Assembly: GCF_002994745.2 (NCBI RefSeq)
Contig: NC_037090.1
Span: forward strand, 31,478,501 to 31,542,500
Length of the DNA: 64,000 nucleotides
Reading direction: 5' to 3'
From: Rosa chinensis
Lineage: Eukaryota > Streptophyta > Magnoliopsida > Rosales > Rosaceae
In this document: positions 1-11,639 of the stretch, piece by piece
Numbering within the stretch: the stretch's first letter is position 1
Layout of the letters: each line of letters starts with the position of its first letter
Position numbers and translations under genes: made by a program
Notes under the pieces: model-generated
Databases searched by the model: none
What the model was told of the DNA's origin: nothing
Seen by the model: the letters and a program-made list of their open reading frames with translations, nothing else

Positions 1-977
1 ATTTCCGAGCGTAGTCGCTTCCAAGAAATTCGATTCCAAGAGGGGTTGGATTAGATCTAAACAATGATGTTTGTGGTCGATCGTTTTATCTCAACAAACT
101 CTAAGTTTGGAGGACTCTACAAGCTCCAAGCTTGGAGTGAGCACGAACCCCCACAGTTCGGCTTAATTTGGTCTCCCCTATGATGAAGAAATGGGGGGTA
201 GAAGAAGGGAGATTGCAAGTCCCTGAGAAAAAGAAGAGAAAAGAATTAAAAACTTCAAAAACGGGAACTTTTAGTGAAAAATATCTCGAAAGAGGTCGCT
301 GGAAAATTTGGCCGGAAAAAGTGGTCGGAAAAGTCGCCAAAAATCACTGTTGCCTGTGATGACATGGCACCGGTGCTGACTTGGAGTACCGTTGCTAACG
401 TGGTGTTGCTGATGGTAGCTGATGTGGCAGGCTGAGCTGAGGTTGCTTGCTGAGCTGGGGTGGCACTGGAGTGGGCCTGGCTACTATCCCTTTTTTTTTT
501 TTCTCTTCAGTGGGCCACGGGTCGAGCTATCTTCTTTCTGGGCCGAGCTCCCTTTCCTTCTTCTCTAGGCTGGGCTGCGTCGCTTCCTTCCTTTTCTTTT
601 TCTTTTTTTTCTCTGGGCTCGTCTGGGACAGAGAGAGAATTAAAGGCGGCGGTTCACTGATTCAGCAATTCTGGTGGCCGGTTCGGGAACTTCAAGGCAG
701 GTTCTAGGGATAATTTTTCCGGTTCCCGGATTGTGGGATAGAGATGCCGCCTTTGACAAAATATGATGGTCAAAGGTGGACCAGAATGGTTCTAACCGGA
801 CGGGGGATGTTCTTCTTCTTCTGGTGGCCGGTTCGCCGTCTTTCAGGCTTGTCGTTGGGGTGGCACCGCCGGTTCTGGACTCCTGGGATTTGGGGCTTCA
901 ATATATGCAGCGATGGTTGCTAGAGATTGAAGGTTACAAAGTTAGGGTTTCAGGGTTAGGGCTTCGTGCTGATAATG
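1..977 (-). other. Probable leader of a minus-strand LTR retrotransposon, cut by the window edge
   Basis: There is no credible reading frame here. Read on the minus strand, the sequence follows directly from the LTR at 978-1190 and begins with cattatcagcacgaagccc, a wording I associate with the primer-binding region of plant Copia elements. It continues as GC-richer non-coding sequence containing the phrase gaaccggccaccag twice. This fits a long untranslated leader whose gag would lie beyond the left edge. The assignment rests on the neighbouring LTR and is inference. Confidence 0.35.
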
Positions 978-1190
978 TGTTTAAGGAAAACTGAATTGGG
1001 AGAGAATTGAATCGTACTTTCATTGATAATAGGGGCCTCTTTATATAGAGGATTACAAGACATAGAGTCAGAGTTGTATAAGGAAAGTTAATCGTACAAT
1101 TAATCGGATATCTATGCATATCTCTGAGAATATCTCTAATTCTTAACCTTATTACAACTAGGTCAAGTAACCTAGAGTTTGGGCGAGACA
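978..1190 (-). mobile_element. LTR, Copia-like, minus orientation
   Basis: On the minus strand the unit starts TGTCTCGCCC and ends TTAAACA. It contains a TATA-like ctatataaag and, downstream of it, AATGAAA. A related unit with the same order of words (attacaa, aaccttattacaa, tataaa, gataat) lies at 61653-61874. The short length, TG...CA ends, internal TATA box and adjacent leader suggest the 5' LTR of a minus-strand Copia-type element. No second LTR of this copy is in the window, so no target duplication can be checked. Confidence 0.45.
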
Positions 1191-2384
1191 CATATTCTGG
1201 ATTTACTTAAACAGCTGGTTAGTTTTCTCTTATTGTTCATATATTATATTATACACGACATAAAGAATGGTAGATTGCCATACTTTTTTGTCATTGATAT
1301 AACATTATTTTTGGATCAATGCTTAAATATTAAAGAAAAAGAAAAAATTAACCTACCAAAAACATCATAAGGACTTGTAAAATCTAAACAAATACTAGTA
1401 AATCAATCCATTAGAATCAATTAGACTTCATATAAAATTTACACAAGCTATGGATTAAGTAAATCCATGGATTATAAAAACTCAAACAAAATCTTTTAAA
1501 ATCTAAATTGAATAAACCCCTAAATTTATTAGAAGATACAAAGGCGTGCCTAATTTTGAATTCAATATAATAGTTATTCTAAAAATTAAAAATCTTTCTC
1601 TAATTCAAATTATAATAAAAATGGATACTAATTATCTAAACTAGAAGTTTAGCATTTGAATGTTAGGCGGTTTAAATAGAAAATGAAGCGGTCTGGCGTC
1701 TAGATTTTTCTCCTATTTTTTTTCTTTCTCTTTTAGGCTGTTGCATTGTATTATAGAATCACTTGCTTGTTAACAATTATACAATATACTTCAGTTTAGT
1801 GCTTCTAAACAACTGCATAGTTGATCGCCTAAAGAAAAAAGATTAACAAAACGCATTTACAAAACCAACGCAGCACCCTTCAGCAAAAAAAAGAAGCCCG
1901 ACAGACCCCATGAAGGGGAAAACATCCATTGATGAGGATGAGATTGCAGATGAAAAACCAAGGTTCTTGATCTCAACCTTAGCAGAGTGGCTGGTAGATG
2001 ATGATATACAATATCTCTATAATCTATATATGGATTCGAAAGTGAAAACCAAGGTTCCCTATAATTTTTGAGTTTGTTGTAAACTATGGCTAGGCCCTGC
2101 CGGCAATAATTTTCCTAGGTCCGGGACTGGCCCACTTTTCGAAAGGGCCTGAACAAAAGCAAATCATACGTATTGCCTTCTTTGCTCAGACTCATATGGC
2201 GTGATCTGTAGTTCCCGAATCTATATTTATGTGATGAGCGTTGAAGAGGAAAATGGTGGACGAAATCAAAGTAATGTTGAAGTAATTAAGGTGCACCTGA
2301 ATGTCGTCGGAATCGATATAAACGAGAAAGAGAAGACAAACTACAGAGATTGAAGTTTACACTGGCCTCGGCATCTAGTTTGAC
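1191..2384. other. AT-rich intergenic sequence, no gene recognised
   Basis: Both strands are full of stops. The longest open stretch starts at an ATG near 1910 and runs 53 codons. It has no family I recognise, so I do not call it a gene. Confidence 0.5.
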
Positions 2385-2498
2385 GATCGAACTTGGTATA
2401 TATCAACATGCTTTAAAGCAATGGTCTTCAAATGATCAACTTGGTATCAACATGATTTAAAGTAATCGTCTTCAAATGATCAACTTGATATCAACATG
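2385..2498. repeat. Tandem repeat, about 2.5 units of 44-49 bp
   Basis: Units start at about 2385, 2434 and 2478, each beginning gatc(a/g)aacttg and carrying atcaacatg. The first two also share tttaaag(c/t)aat and gtcttcaaat. The third unit is cut after atcaacatg. Confidence 0.75.
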
Positions 2499-2649
2499 TC
2501 TCGGCACCCAGATTCCAATTCAACCACCATCTTCTTCATCAGATCTTACATGCAACACGCTCAACTTCTTCTCCAGTCATCAGCAATGACACATCAATTA
2601 AATAATACATACCATTAAAAAAAATCCACTTGTGCATCCACTCTCATTA

Positions 2650-2881
2650 GAGCAAGTTCACCAGTTGGGTCACCACGTCACTCACTATTCACTACTTTTT
2701 AGTATTAATTTCGTGCCCTGGGTCACCATGTACAGTGTTCTGGGTCACCATGGTGACCTACACAGTGTATTTCGTGCCTTGGGTCATGGGCACAGTGTAT
2801 TTCGTGACCCAGAGAATGAAAATATACACTAAAAAGCAGTGAATAGTAGGTGACCCGGTGACCCAACGGGTGAACTTGCTC
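2650..2881. mobile_element. MITE with terminal inverted repeats and TTA duplication (Tourist/Harbinger-like)
   Basis: The left end reads GAGCAAGTTCACC then agttgggtcacc. The right end is its inverse, ggtgacccaac then GGGTGAACTTGCTC. Both sides are flanked by TTA (2647-2649 and 2882-2884), the duplication typical of PIF/Harbinger-type elements. The 232-bp body holds further inverted and direct copies of a gggtcac motif and cacagtgtatttcgtg twice, and could fold along its length. It encodes nothing. Confidence 0.8.
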
Positions 2882-3319
2882 TTAGTAACCTGAAATCTCC
2901 CACTACCCAGTAAATAGTACAAACCATAATCTAGCCAGCCAAGCCTTCTTTTACAATCCGAAACAAACCTAAAAACAAATCCCAATATAAAAAATTATAC
3001 AAACCCAAAAGGAGAAAAGACTGCATTTTTTAAAATTAAAAACCACTGACCCAAATTTCCTAAAACACTAAACCTTCTTTCAGATTGCAGTGTGACTGAG
3101 ACTGTGTGAATGGCTCAATCACTATTTCTGCTCATCAAGCAAAAATCGTAGTGAAAGACGGAGTCATCGCGCCAATGGCCTGATTGAAGGATACTGGGAG
3201 GAAGCGAGGTAAGTGTTGCCGCAGACGGTGGAGAAGCAGAAGATGGCGCTAAGGGCGAGGATCTTGAGGGCGCCTGTTGATGGGAGTAGCAGAAGAAAGG
3301 AAAGAGAAAGATGAAAGAA

Positions 3320-3499
3320 TAGAAATGAGGTTGGTCTAGTGGAAGCATGCTAGGCTACAAGTCAAGCGGATGCTGCAGGGCTTTTTATGATAATAGAAGG
3401 TCTCTGGTTCGAACCCCAACTTGTGAAAAACATCTCTTGGAGGGAGCTGTACCCAAGTTGCTCCCTGTCCTGGAGTGGTAACTCACTCGCCACAAAAAA
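3320..3499 (+). mobile_element. tRNA-derived SINE with 15-bp target-site duplication
   Basis: A pol III type promoter is visible: an A-box-like ttggtctagtggaagc near 3331 and a B box ggttcgaaccc at about 3406-3416. The 3' end is A-rich (cacaaaaaaa). The 15-bp sequence AGAAAGATGAAAGAA lies immediately on both sides (3305-3319 and 3500-3514), as expected for target-primed reverse transcription using LINE machinery. The body between the B box and the tail does not look like a tRNA, so this is not a tRNA gene. Confidence 0.85.
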
Positions 3500-3514
3500 A
3501 GAAAGATGAAAGAA

Positions 3515-4436
3515 GAAAAATACTGAAAACTCGTGGAGAAGAAAGAGAAAAAGAAGACGAGAGAAGTCGGAAGAAACCTATTAAAAAATTAAAATCTATT
3601 CTATTATTAAGAGAAGAGACCTTGCTCTCCAAAACTAAATTTCTTTACCAATTTAACCCTTATATATTAAAAAACTTTGAAATATAATTAATCAACAGGA
3701 ATAATATAGTAAATTACAAAATAGAAGACAGAAGAATAAAAAAAAAATAGTACGTAGAAAACATGGTAGTTGTATGAAAAACTTCTCCACTATCTTTAAC
3801 TTCTCTCCACACACATAATGGTTGGGCCCTGCTAGTATGGAATTAGTGGAACTTAAAAAAAATCTATAAAATTTAAAAGTGTGGGTGTATTCAATATAGA
3901 TTTTTAGCAATCTATGAAATTCTCGGGGTATATAATTAGAATTTTTAAAAATAAATGAAAGTACAGAGGTATTCAAAATATTATTCATACTTGTATAATT
4001 AGAAAATCGGGGATAATTATGGATTTTGTAGTGTTAATTATACATAAAAACTCTAATAATTTTTTAGCCACCAGACCAAAGATTTAAAAAAAATCTATCA
4101 AAGTTTTTCTCTATACAGGTGAGAGGTTAGTCCTCCATCATCTCTCCTTCTTGATTTTTTTTGTCTTTTCTCTAATGTTTTATGATATCAACGTTTTTTA
4201 ATACCAACATGCTCAGTGAAGTTGTTCAATGTGATTTTTTTTTTGTTTTTTTAATTGTGATACTTAGAACCTTAATAACAATAAAAATGATTTATGAAAC
4301 CCTAAAAATCCAAATATTGTGGTCTACCGCTAAAACCTTTAATAGTGTTGCTATGAAATACAAGATTGTGTCTTATTAATTATTGTTGGATCATAATTCA
4401 TATATATATATATATATATATATTTGTGCACTAAAA
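3515..4436. other. AT-rich intergenic sequence
   Basis: No coding sequence or element ends are recognised. It contains the TA microsatellite listed separately. Confidence 0.5.
4401..4423. repeat. (TA)n microsatellite
   Basis: An uninterrupted TA run of about 23 bases. Confidence 0.95.
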
Positions 4437-5963
4437 TATGGAAATTATTTGTTCTAAAAATCCAATTTACTGTTGACTAATCAAATTCCATGTTTTGTAG
4501 AGAATCTTGAAAAGAAGAGGAAAAAGTGAAATTCGGGCGAATTTTCCTTGCACCACCATTTTCGGTGGCACAAGTACTTCATGAAGCAATCCTAAAAAAA
4601 TAGGAGCTGAAATGGAGCAACGAAGGCATTAGCCATAAAGTACAGATGTTAAGGATGCAGTTTGATCATTCCTTTAGCTGAAAATTACAAGGGAAGTCCA
4701 TAAAAATCGTTGTGCAAAACAGTTGCTGCAGTGCAAAAAACTGCAGTTCATAATCAGCTTATCAGGAACAGTATTGGAGAGCTTTTCATACAACCTTCCA
4801 GGTGGACTCTTCCAAAAAGGGCTAGCATTCCTTAAAGACATAATGTTGTAGTACAATATGAGCCCAAGAGCTGGTCAGAAACGTCATCAAGACAGCGGGA
4901 GTTGATGCTCAAATTAGGCTTCCCAAGAAGGCAGAAACTATCAGCTTTTCCTGAAGCTTTTTAGGAGATCTTTTCCAGCGACTTACTTGGAGTTTTTCTT
5001 GAAAGTTGTTGATCATTCTTGAAGAAATGATGTCACAGAGTATGTATGAGTCGAGAACTATCAGGAAACATGGGAATAGTAAGTCAAACCCAGTCTAAGA
5101 AGGAAGCTTCAGAAGCAGAAAACAAATCATAGTCAAATAAGGGTAACTTTGTCGAGAATACTTTTTGGACTACTTTGTGTGTGTTTTTGGAAGGTTCATA
5201 ATGCAATTATGAAGGAGAGTCCTGGAAGAATCCTACAAGATTATGTCAAGATTAATCCATCATATTATATTTTGTATAATAGGCATCTGCCTACGAGCCT
5301 GCGAGCGGTGAGGAGCTGCTTTGATGGATAATTTTTTTTATGGGCTGAAAGGTAGAGATATATATATACGTAGGGGTTTTTAGCCCAAAATCTTGTCTAG
5401 CCTCAAGCCCATAGAGCCTTCCATGTCGGTCTGCCCCTGGGCATCTCTATGCACACTTCTCTCCCATGCTTGTCACCTTAACTTTGATGACCCAAAACCA
5501 CTCCAACACTCTTCATTTTCATCCTTCCCATGCACAATAAAGAGACCTAGCTGCTTCTCTCTTCTCACTTACCCATATTTTTCTACTCTACTCTCTTTAA
5601 TTAATAGCTCTTCATTACTTCTTTCTTTTTACTCCATCTCTTTCATACCTTTTTCCCTTTGTTTTTGGAATCTATTACCACTCTCATACTTCACCTCCAT
5701 GTTTCCTACAAGGCTATGACTGTTTTCTTTGACTTCTAATCAGCATTTCACACCTCTTTCTTCATTTGTTTAAGCACCTCTTCTCACAAGGAAGAGGGCA
5801 TCACCCATACCACTCCATTCCTCAACCATATTTTTCTACTCTACTCTCTTTAATAGCTCATCATTACTTCCCTCTTTTTACTCCATCTCTTCCATACCCT
5901 TTTCCCCTTGTTTTTGGAATCTATTATAACTCTTATACTCCACCTCCATGCTTCTCACAAGGC
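4437..5963 (+). repeat. Left arm of a giant inverted repeat (hairpin)
   Basis: Read forward, this arm matches the reverse complement of 8874-10050 over most of its length. Matched landmarks include gaattccatgttttgtag near the outer end, the gcaatcc...cttcatgaag region, aagattaatccatcatattat, the ctctactctctttaat region, and gaagagggcatcac at the inner tip. A stretch of about 250 bases is duplicated within the arm (5573-5825 and from 5826). The second copy is interrupted by the insertion at 5967-8770 and resumes at 8771-8859. The arm carries no convincing gene. Confidence 0.75.
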
Positions 5964-6119
5964 TATGGCTTAGTTTGGGATTGACTCCTGAGCTGCTTTT
6001 GGGGATGCTTTTGCTTTTGGGTCTAGAGGATGGTGTTTGGTAAAATTTTTCAAAGTTGCTTTTGGTCCAAATAGCTTCTCTCTAAAGCTGATTTTGAGAA
6101 GCTATAATTCGTAGCTTTT

Positions 6120-7192
6120 TTTTATTTTGAAAAATGAAGCTTGTACCAATATATTGATCAAAAGTCAGAATGGCCCTTATATACTCTTCCGCTGCCATCT
6201 AGACAGATAAGAAGATGTGTTAGTACCCACAGTGGTACACAGAACTAAGTCACTCATTTGACATTGAATACATTGTAAACATAGCGGGATCCCCCTTTGG
6301 TACTACGCAGGAGGTGCTAGAAGAACTAAATAAAATAGAAGGATTCGGCCCTCCCAACTTAACTTTGAAACAGTGAATCTAGTCACCTAGAGACCTCAAT
6401 TGGTGTACAACTAGAGACACTGAGATTGAAGTTGACAAGACCAAAACCAAATGCTAAAACTAGATGCACAAAGTGCCTAGACTATCCCTGAAAATAGGGA
6501 AATATTGAAAGCAAAATTCAAGTAAACTAAATAACATGGCAGGGCCCAAAAAGGAACCCTAACCCAAGCTTCAGCCCAAAAAAGGCCCGCAACCAATGCC
6601 CAAGCCCAGAAGGTCAAACTAGAAGGTGGGCTGTACCCAGCCCTTCCGGCCCAAACGATAGTCTGCCTAGCCGCACCTCTACCTCCACCTCCCAACCAGT
6701 GGCGTCGGACCAACAATGCAACCCATCGCCGCCCGACCAATGGTGAGTGACCGCGATCCCAATCCCACACCAAACCTCCTCTGCCTGAATATCCAAATCC
6801 AACATCTGATCCCCGTCGTCAGCCAACCAACCAATATCCAACGAACCCAGTTTGCTGACCGCCGACCATCACCAGATGTCGCTCCTTCCCGACGAGGTCT
6901 CATGCCCACTCCGATCCCTTCCCACCGCCACGACTCATCCGCTACCTTCAACTAGGAGAGAGGTGGTAGAACACCCACCAATCTCATCCTCCAAGCCTAA
7001 AGCACACCTCCGAACTAAACTACCCGTCCGGCCACACCCAAAGTGCCTCGGCTAGGCCAGAGGCCGTCACCGACGGCTGAGAGCAGCCGAACAGGTACCT
7101 GTGCAGCCAACGACGTTCTAGAGAGAGAGACGGGTTTCTCGAGGGTTTCTGAAGAAAAGGTGGTTTCACTATATCGTTGATTAGGCACCAAT
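6120..7192 (-). mobile_element. Retroposed insertion inside copy 1, with 18-bp target duplication
   Basis: The 18 bases CTATAATTCGTAGCTTTT occur at 6102-6119 and again at 7193-7210. Copy 2 of the host element (around 62000) has a single similar sequence, which is the empty site. The left border is T-rich (ttttattttgaaaaa), so on the minus strand the insert ends in an A-rich tail. This pattern fits a LINE-mobilised retroposon in minus orientation. The reading frames inside are short and repetitive and I recognise no protein. Confidence 0.7.
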
Positions 7193-7443
7193 CTATAATT
7201 CGTAGCTTTTGAAAGCTGCTTTGGGGGGAAAACACAGAGCAACATTAGATAATTAATGAATTATGTTGAACTACCAGTTCTGTCCTCCTTCTTTTCTAAA
7301 AATTACATCTGCAAATTTCATTCTCCTCCTCGACTCCTTCCTCTTTGCCGTCAATAATACATGGAAACAAATTGAGAGGGAGTCTGAAGCTCTAATTGAA
7401 AACCCAAAATTCTCAGGCGTTTTCTGCGAATGCCCAGATTTTG

Positions 7444-7823
7444 GGTTCGTACTACAAGGCCACCGTCTACTCAAACATGGGCACCAACTATGTGATCCAG
7501 TACAACAACCTGGTCAAGGAGTTCAACAACTCTGTGCTGCTCAAAGAGACCGTCAAGCGGCGGAGGTCCGGCCACGACTGCCGGAAATCATGGAGGCTAA
7601 TGTTGTGTTTCATGCGGGTGATAGGATTGATGCTTACGATCTTGATAGGTGGTGGGTCGATACGATTTTGTTGGAGGAAAATGGGTCTGGGCCTTAGTTC
7701 GTGTTTTTCGAGACTACTGGGCAAGAGCTTGATTACCTAGTTTTGAAGCTGAAGGTTCATCAAGATTGGCGTAATGGGAAATGGGTGTCGTCCAAGAAGA
7801 CCAAGAGGAATGCTATGCGATGA
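7444..7823 (+). pseudogene. Captured Agenet (Tudor-like) domain fragment, copy 1
   Basis: The conceptual product contains GSYYKATV, YVIQYNNLV, LLKETVK, then VVFHAGDRIDAYDLDRWWVD, VFFETTGQELDY and VHQDWRNGKWV. This is the order of motifs in plant Agenet/DUF724-type chromatin-associated proteins, covering roughly one and a half Agenet modules. It is broken by a one-base loss after the LLKETVK motif and by an in-frame TAG after ENGSGP. It ends at a TGA at 7821-7823, followed by what looks like the donor gene's 3' UTR. No start codon or promoter of the donor is present. It is a transduplicated exon piece, not a working gene. Confidence 0.75.
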
Positions 7824-8770
7824 AGCTGTGTCGTTTAGGGCTTCTGATTGTTTTGATCTTGTTAGCTTGCTTCTTTTCTTTTTTGAGAATTGAAATCAAA
7901 CTTAACCTTAGAGATCAAATTACAAGATTATTTCAAGAAAGAATAACCATAACCACACATTTGGAGAGTAGTGTTTAGTTGGAATTTGGCTGTCAGAATC
8001 CTGTTAAGTGATCAATTCGCCCCCAATAATCTTGTTTCAAAGCCTCAATTACAAACATAAGAACCAATCAAATATGAATAACACATTTTCAGAGTTCAGA
8101 CCATATTTCAAGGAAAAGGTAGGAAACGTTAATTGCATTATTCCCTCAAACAATACAAAGTTACAAATATAAGTTTAAATCTGCACAGCACAATGCTAGT
8201 ACGTTTTGTTTCAGACCAAGAAACAAATTAGCCGATCTGGTTCTTGTATTGCAAAGGTGTTGTCGATTATTGAATGCAATATAAGCTTATTTCAATGTAG
8301 TGTCATAATTCTGTTACGGTTTTCGGTTTCCATTACAACTTTTGTTTAATCTTTTGCTACAATTATGCCTAGTTTATCTTGGCTGGAAGAAAATCATAGC
8401 AAAGAACAAATAGAAAATCATAAAATGATGGGAATGTTGTAGTGAATATCGGTATCATTTGAATAGCTTGTGTTTGTAATCATACCAAAAAAAATATTAT
8501 TTGGTACGGTTACATAATCAAAAAACAAAATTATGTATTTTAGTAGCATATCTTAACATGTATGACCATTTTGGTAATTATACATAGCCAAAACACTTTT
8601 GCCATGCAACTTACTAAACACTTAGAAATTGCTTTTTGTGCTCACAGCACTTTTAAAAACAGTTTACCAAACACTCAGCTGCTTCCTCTCACAGCAAGTT
8701 CGGAAGTGTTTCCTCTTGCAGCAAGTTCGGAAGTGCTTCTTCTCACAGCACAGCAATTCCAAACTAAGCC

Positions 8771-8859
8771 TATGACTGTTTTCTTTGACTTCTAATCACA
8801 TTTCACACCTCTCTCTTCATTTATTTAAGCACCTCTTCTCACAAGGAAGAGGGCATCAC
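8771..8859 (+). repeat. Inner tip of the left hairpin arm
   Basis: This resumes the left arm after the insertion and ends aagagggcatcac. The next 14 bases (8860-8873, ccataccactccat) form the loop, and gtgatgccctctt begins the opposite arm at 8874. Confidence 0.8.
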
Positions 8860-8873
8860 CCATACCACTCCAT

Positions 8874-10050
8874 GTGATGCCCTCTTCCTTGTGAGAAGTG
8901 GTGCTTAAATAAATGAAGAAACAGGTGTGTAATGGTGATTAGAAGTAAAAAAAAAAAAAAAAACGGACATAGTCTTATAAGAATTATGGAGGTGGAGTAA
9001 TAGAATGGTAATAGATCCAAAAAATAAGGAACATGATATGGAAGAAATGGAGTACAAAGATGGAAGTAATGATGAGCTAGTAAAGAGAGTAGAGTAGGAA
9101 AATATGGCTAAAGGAGGAGAGGAGCAGCTAGCTCTCTTTATTGTGAATGAAGCATGAAAATGAAAAGTGTTGGAGTGGTTTTGGGTCACCAAAGTCCAGG
9201 TGACAAGCATGTGAGAGAATACACGGGATGCCTATTATCCAAAAGATAATATGATGGATTAATCTTGATATAATCTTGTAGGATTTTTCTAGGACTCTCC
9301 TTCATAATTGCAGCATAATAAACCTTCCAAAAACGCACAACAAATCCGTCCAAAAAGGATTCTCGGCCAAGTTACCCTTATTTGGTTTTCTGCTTCCGAA
9401 GCTTCCTTCTTGGACTAGATTTGACTTGCTATTGCCAAGGTTTTGGATAGTTCTTGACTCCTACTTATCCTATGACATCATTTATTATAGAATGATCAAC
9501 AACTTTTGAGAAAAAATCCAAGTAAGTTGCCGGAAAAGATCTCCCAAAAAGCTTCATGAAAAGCTGACAATTTCTGCCTTCTCAGGAAGCCTAATTTGAG
9601 CATTAATTCTCATTGTCTTGATGACGTTTGTGACCAGATCTAGGGCTCATGTTATACTAAAACATCATATTTGTAAGAAATGCTAGCCCTTTCTGGAAGA
9701 GTCCACTTGGAAGATAAAAAGCTCTCCAAAAACGTTCCCGATAAGCTGATTCTGAACTGCAGTTTTCTGCTTTGCAACAACTGTTTTGCACAACGATTTC
9801 CGTAGACTTCCCTTGTAATTTCAGGCCTTCATTCATTAGCATCTATACTTTATGGTTAATGCCTTCGTTGCTCTATTTAAACTCCTATTTTTCTGGGATT
9901 GCTTCACAAAGTACTTGTGCCGCCAAATGTGGTGGTGCAAGGAAAATACCTCGGAAATTCACTTCTCTCCTCTTGTCAAGATTTTCTACAAAACATGGAA
10001 TTAGATTAATCAACACTAAATTGGACTTTTAAAACAAGTAATTTTCATGT
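8874..10050 (-). repeat. Right arm of the giant inverted repeat
   Basis: This is the inverted copy of 4437-5963 and the loop-proximal tip, running outward from gtgatgccctcttcc to the gttttctacaaaacatggaatt region near 10000. It contains a run of about 17 A near 8948 that the left arm lacks. A transcript across 4437-10050 would fold into a long imperfect duplex. It has no gene. Confidence 0.75.
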
Positions 10051-10269
10051 TGCGGCTGGGATGCCTTTATTATATGCCAATTTCAAGCCCAAAAAAGCTC
10101 TTTATGGGCCAATTTAAATTTCTTGAGTTATTACTCCTGGTTTATCAGGAAGTGAGGATGGAGGAGTATATTTGATCCTGATATCTAGTAGCCTTTTCAT
10201 ATATCTCAAGCAATTCTCAATTATGGTATTAAATGGATGGCTGCTAATGCCAAGCTTAGCAATCCGAGA

Positions 10270-10640
10270 AATCTTTATCTTGGTGCAAACCTGCAAGTGG
10301 ATACTATAAGGTCAATGTTGATGGTTCAAAATCTGGAATGATGCCAATGGAGCTAGGGGTGTAATTAGATCATTAGAGATACTTCTAGTGTATGGTTGGT
10401 GGATTCATGTTGAACATTGGCACTGGAGAAGTGTTGTAGGCAAAAGCTTGGAACCTCGACCATTATGATTAGCTGTGGGATTGATATTTCTCATTTGGAG
10501 ATTGAATCTGATTATGTAGTTCTCATTAACCTGCTCTTGATGGATAATTTTAACATGCATTTTCTTGTTACCATTCCTATGAATTGTAAATAGCTTATGG
10601 GAAACTGTAAGTACAGAATGGATATATGTATTTCCTAACT
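10270..10640 (+). pseudogene. LINE-type RNase H domain fragment, N-terminal part
   Basis: Conceptual translation with frame changes gives GYYKVNVDGS, NGARGVI, EVLQAKAWNL, HLEIESDYVVLINLL and IPMNCK. These are the hallmarks of the plant LINE-associated RNase H (RVT_3-like) domain, including the DGS motif of the first active-site Asp and the IESD motif. Stops and frameshifts break it. No reverse transcriptase is seen upstream, so this is a dead remnant. Confidence 0.6.
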
Positions 10641-11590
10641 AAAGCAACTTATCAAAATGTGAACAACTTTAGAAATCAGTCTTAGGAGTGCAGGCCTGTT
10701 CGCATCCTAATATAGGATTGCAGTAGAACTTGAGTCCTAATCGAAGATGCAGATCTCTGATGATATTATGATCTATTCAATCTTCCAAACCATCCAAAAT
10801 AAAATCATCACACATAACACAAGATCTGTTGCAATAAAATCCTCCAAAGAGGTAAACAACTGTGGGCACTATGCCGGTGAACAATCCACTATATGAATAG
10901 GAAAGTACATAAAGATCTTGCACAACTCATCTACTAGAACCAATCTAGTGAGCAGCGGTGTCTTCTCGTCTTTGCTACTTTCAGATCAGCGAACTTGTTC
11001 TCCTTTGTTAATCTTGAGATTGCACAACTCTCACCTCGGTTGTCAATCACCTCAAGGCACAAATCATGCATGAACTACCAACACACATGAAGCATAAAAC
11101 CAGAAAACATTTTTGACAGAAAAAGCTTGGGATTTGATAATCCTTTAAGAGCTAACCAAGGAACAACTCATGAAGAATTCTCATCAACAATATTGGCTCA
11201 ATACTTTCTGAGGATGAAAGATCAAAAAGCTCTTTATAAATGTAGCAGATATATGTTTTCTGTTCTAGTGTCCCAACCCTAACAACGTGAAAAACATATA
11301 TATATATAAGATATGAATAAACTAGGGTCTCCTAGGGTTTCTACTACGAAAAGGCTTTTCAAAAGAGGTTTTTATCCATGGATTAAAATCAGACGTTTGA
11401 AAACAAAAGCCCATAAACTAATTTAAGAAAGTTTGAATGCTTTATCTCTTCCAAAATTTGCATATCAGTACATTAGGATTGAAAAGATTGTCGCATCCTA
11501 CAATAGGATTTAAAGACAAGTTCAGTCCTAACCACTTGACAAGCATGCACAAGTATGAAACACATACCTGATTGATGAGAGTTGTACATG
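10641..11590 (-). mobile_element. LTR-like insertion between two RNase H fragments (boundaries uncertain)
   Basis: On the minus strand this non-coding stretch contains a TATA-rich start region (atatatatatgtttttcacg), then sequence such as cttcatgtgtgttggtagttc, atagtggattgttcaccgg, gtgcccacagttg and acctctttggaggatttt. I associate that series with the U5 end of Copia-type LTRs. It separates two halves of an RNase H-like remnant. I could not find convincing TG/CA ends or a target duplication, so the borders are approximate. Confidence 0.4.
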
Positions 11591-11639
11591 AAGCTTGAAG
11601 CATTCCATTCTATCAAGGATCCAAGAGTAGAAAGCTATT

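Larger units (their letters stand above)
5967..8770. mobile_element. TIR element carrying Agenet-gene fragment, copy 1 (Pack-type)
   Basis: The left end reads GGCTTAGTTTGGGATTG and the right end is its inverse, CAATTCCAAACTAAGCC with one mismatch. TAT flanks both ends (5964-5966 and 8771-8773). The uninterrupted target aaggctatgactg survives elsewhere in the hairpin arm near 5715, confirming the insertion. Subterminal parts are rich in gctgcttttgg and gcaagttcggaagtg repeats. The interior holds a fragment of an Agenet-domain gene with what looks like its 3' UTR, but no transposase, so it is a non-autonomous element that captured host sequence. Copy 2 is at 61885-63928. The superfamily is probably PIF/Harbinger, judged from the 3-bp duplication and the TTTGG-rich ends; that is inference. 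Confidence 0.75.

Noticed and set aside
1910..2071. 53-codon frame starting MKGKTSIDEDEIADEK
   Set aside because: It has reasonable composition but no known relative and no promoter or splice support.
3115..3348. 77-codon minus-strand frame with a signal-peptide-like LKILALSAIFCF in another frame
   Set aside because: The frame runs into the SINE, and the alternative frame stops soon; I could not tie it to a protein.
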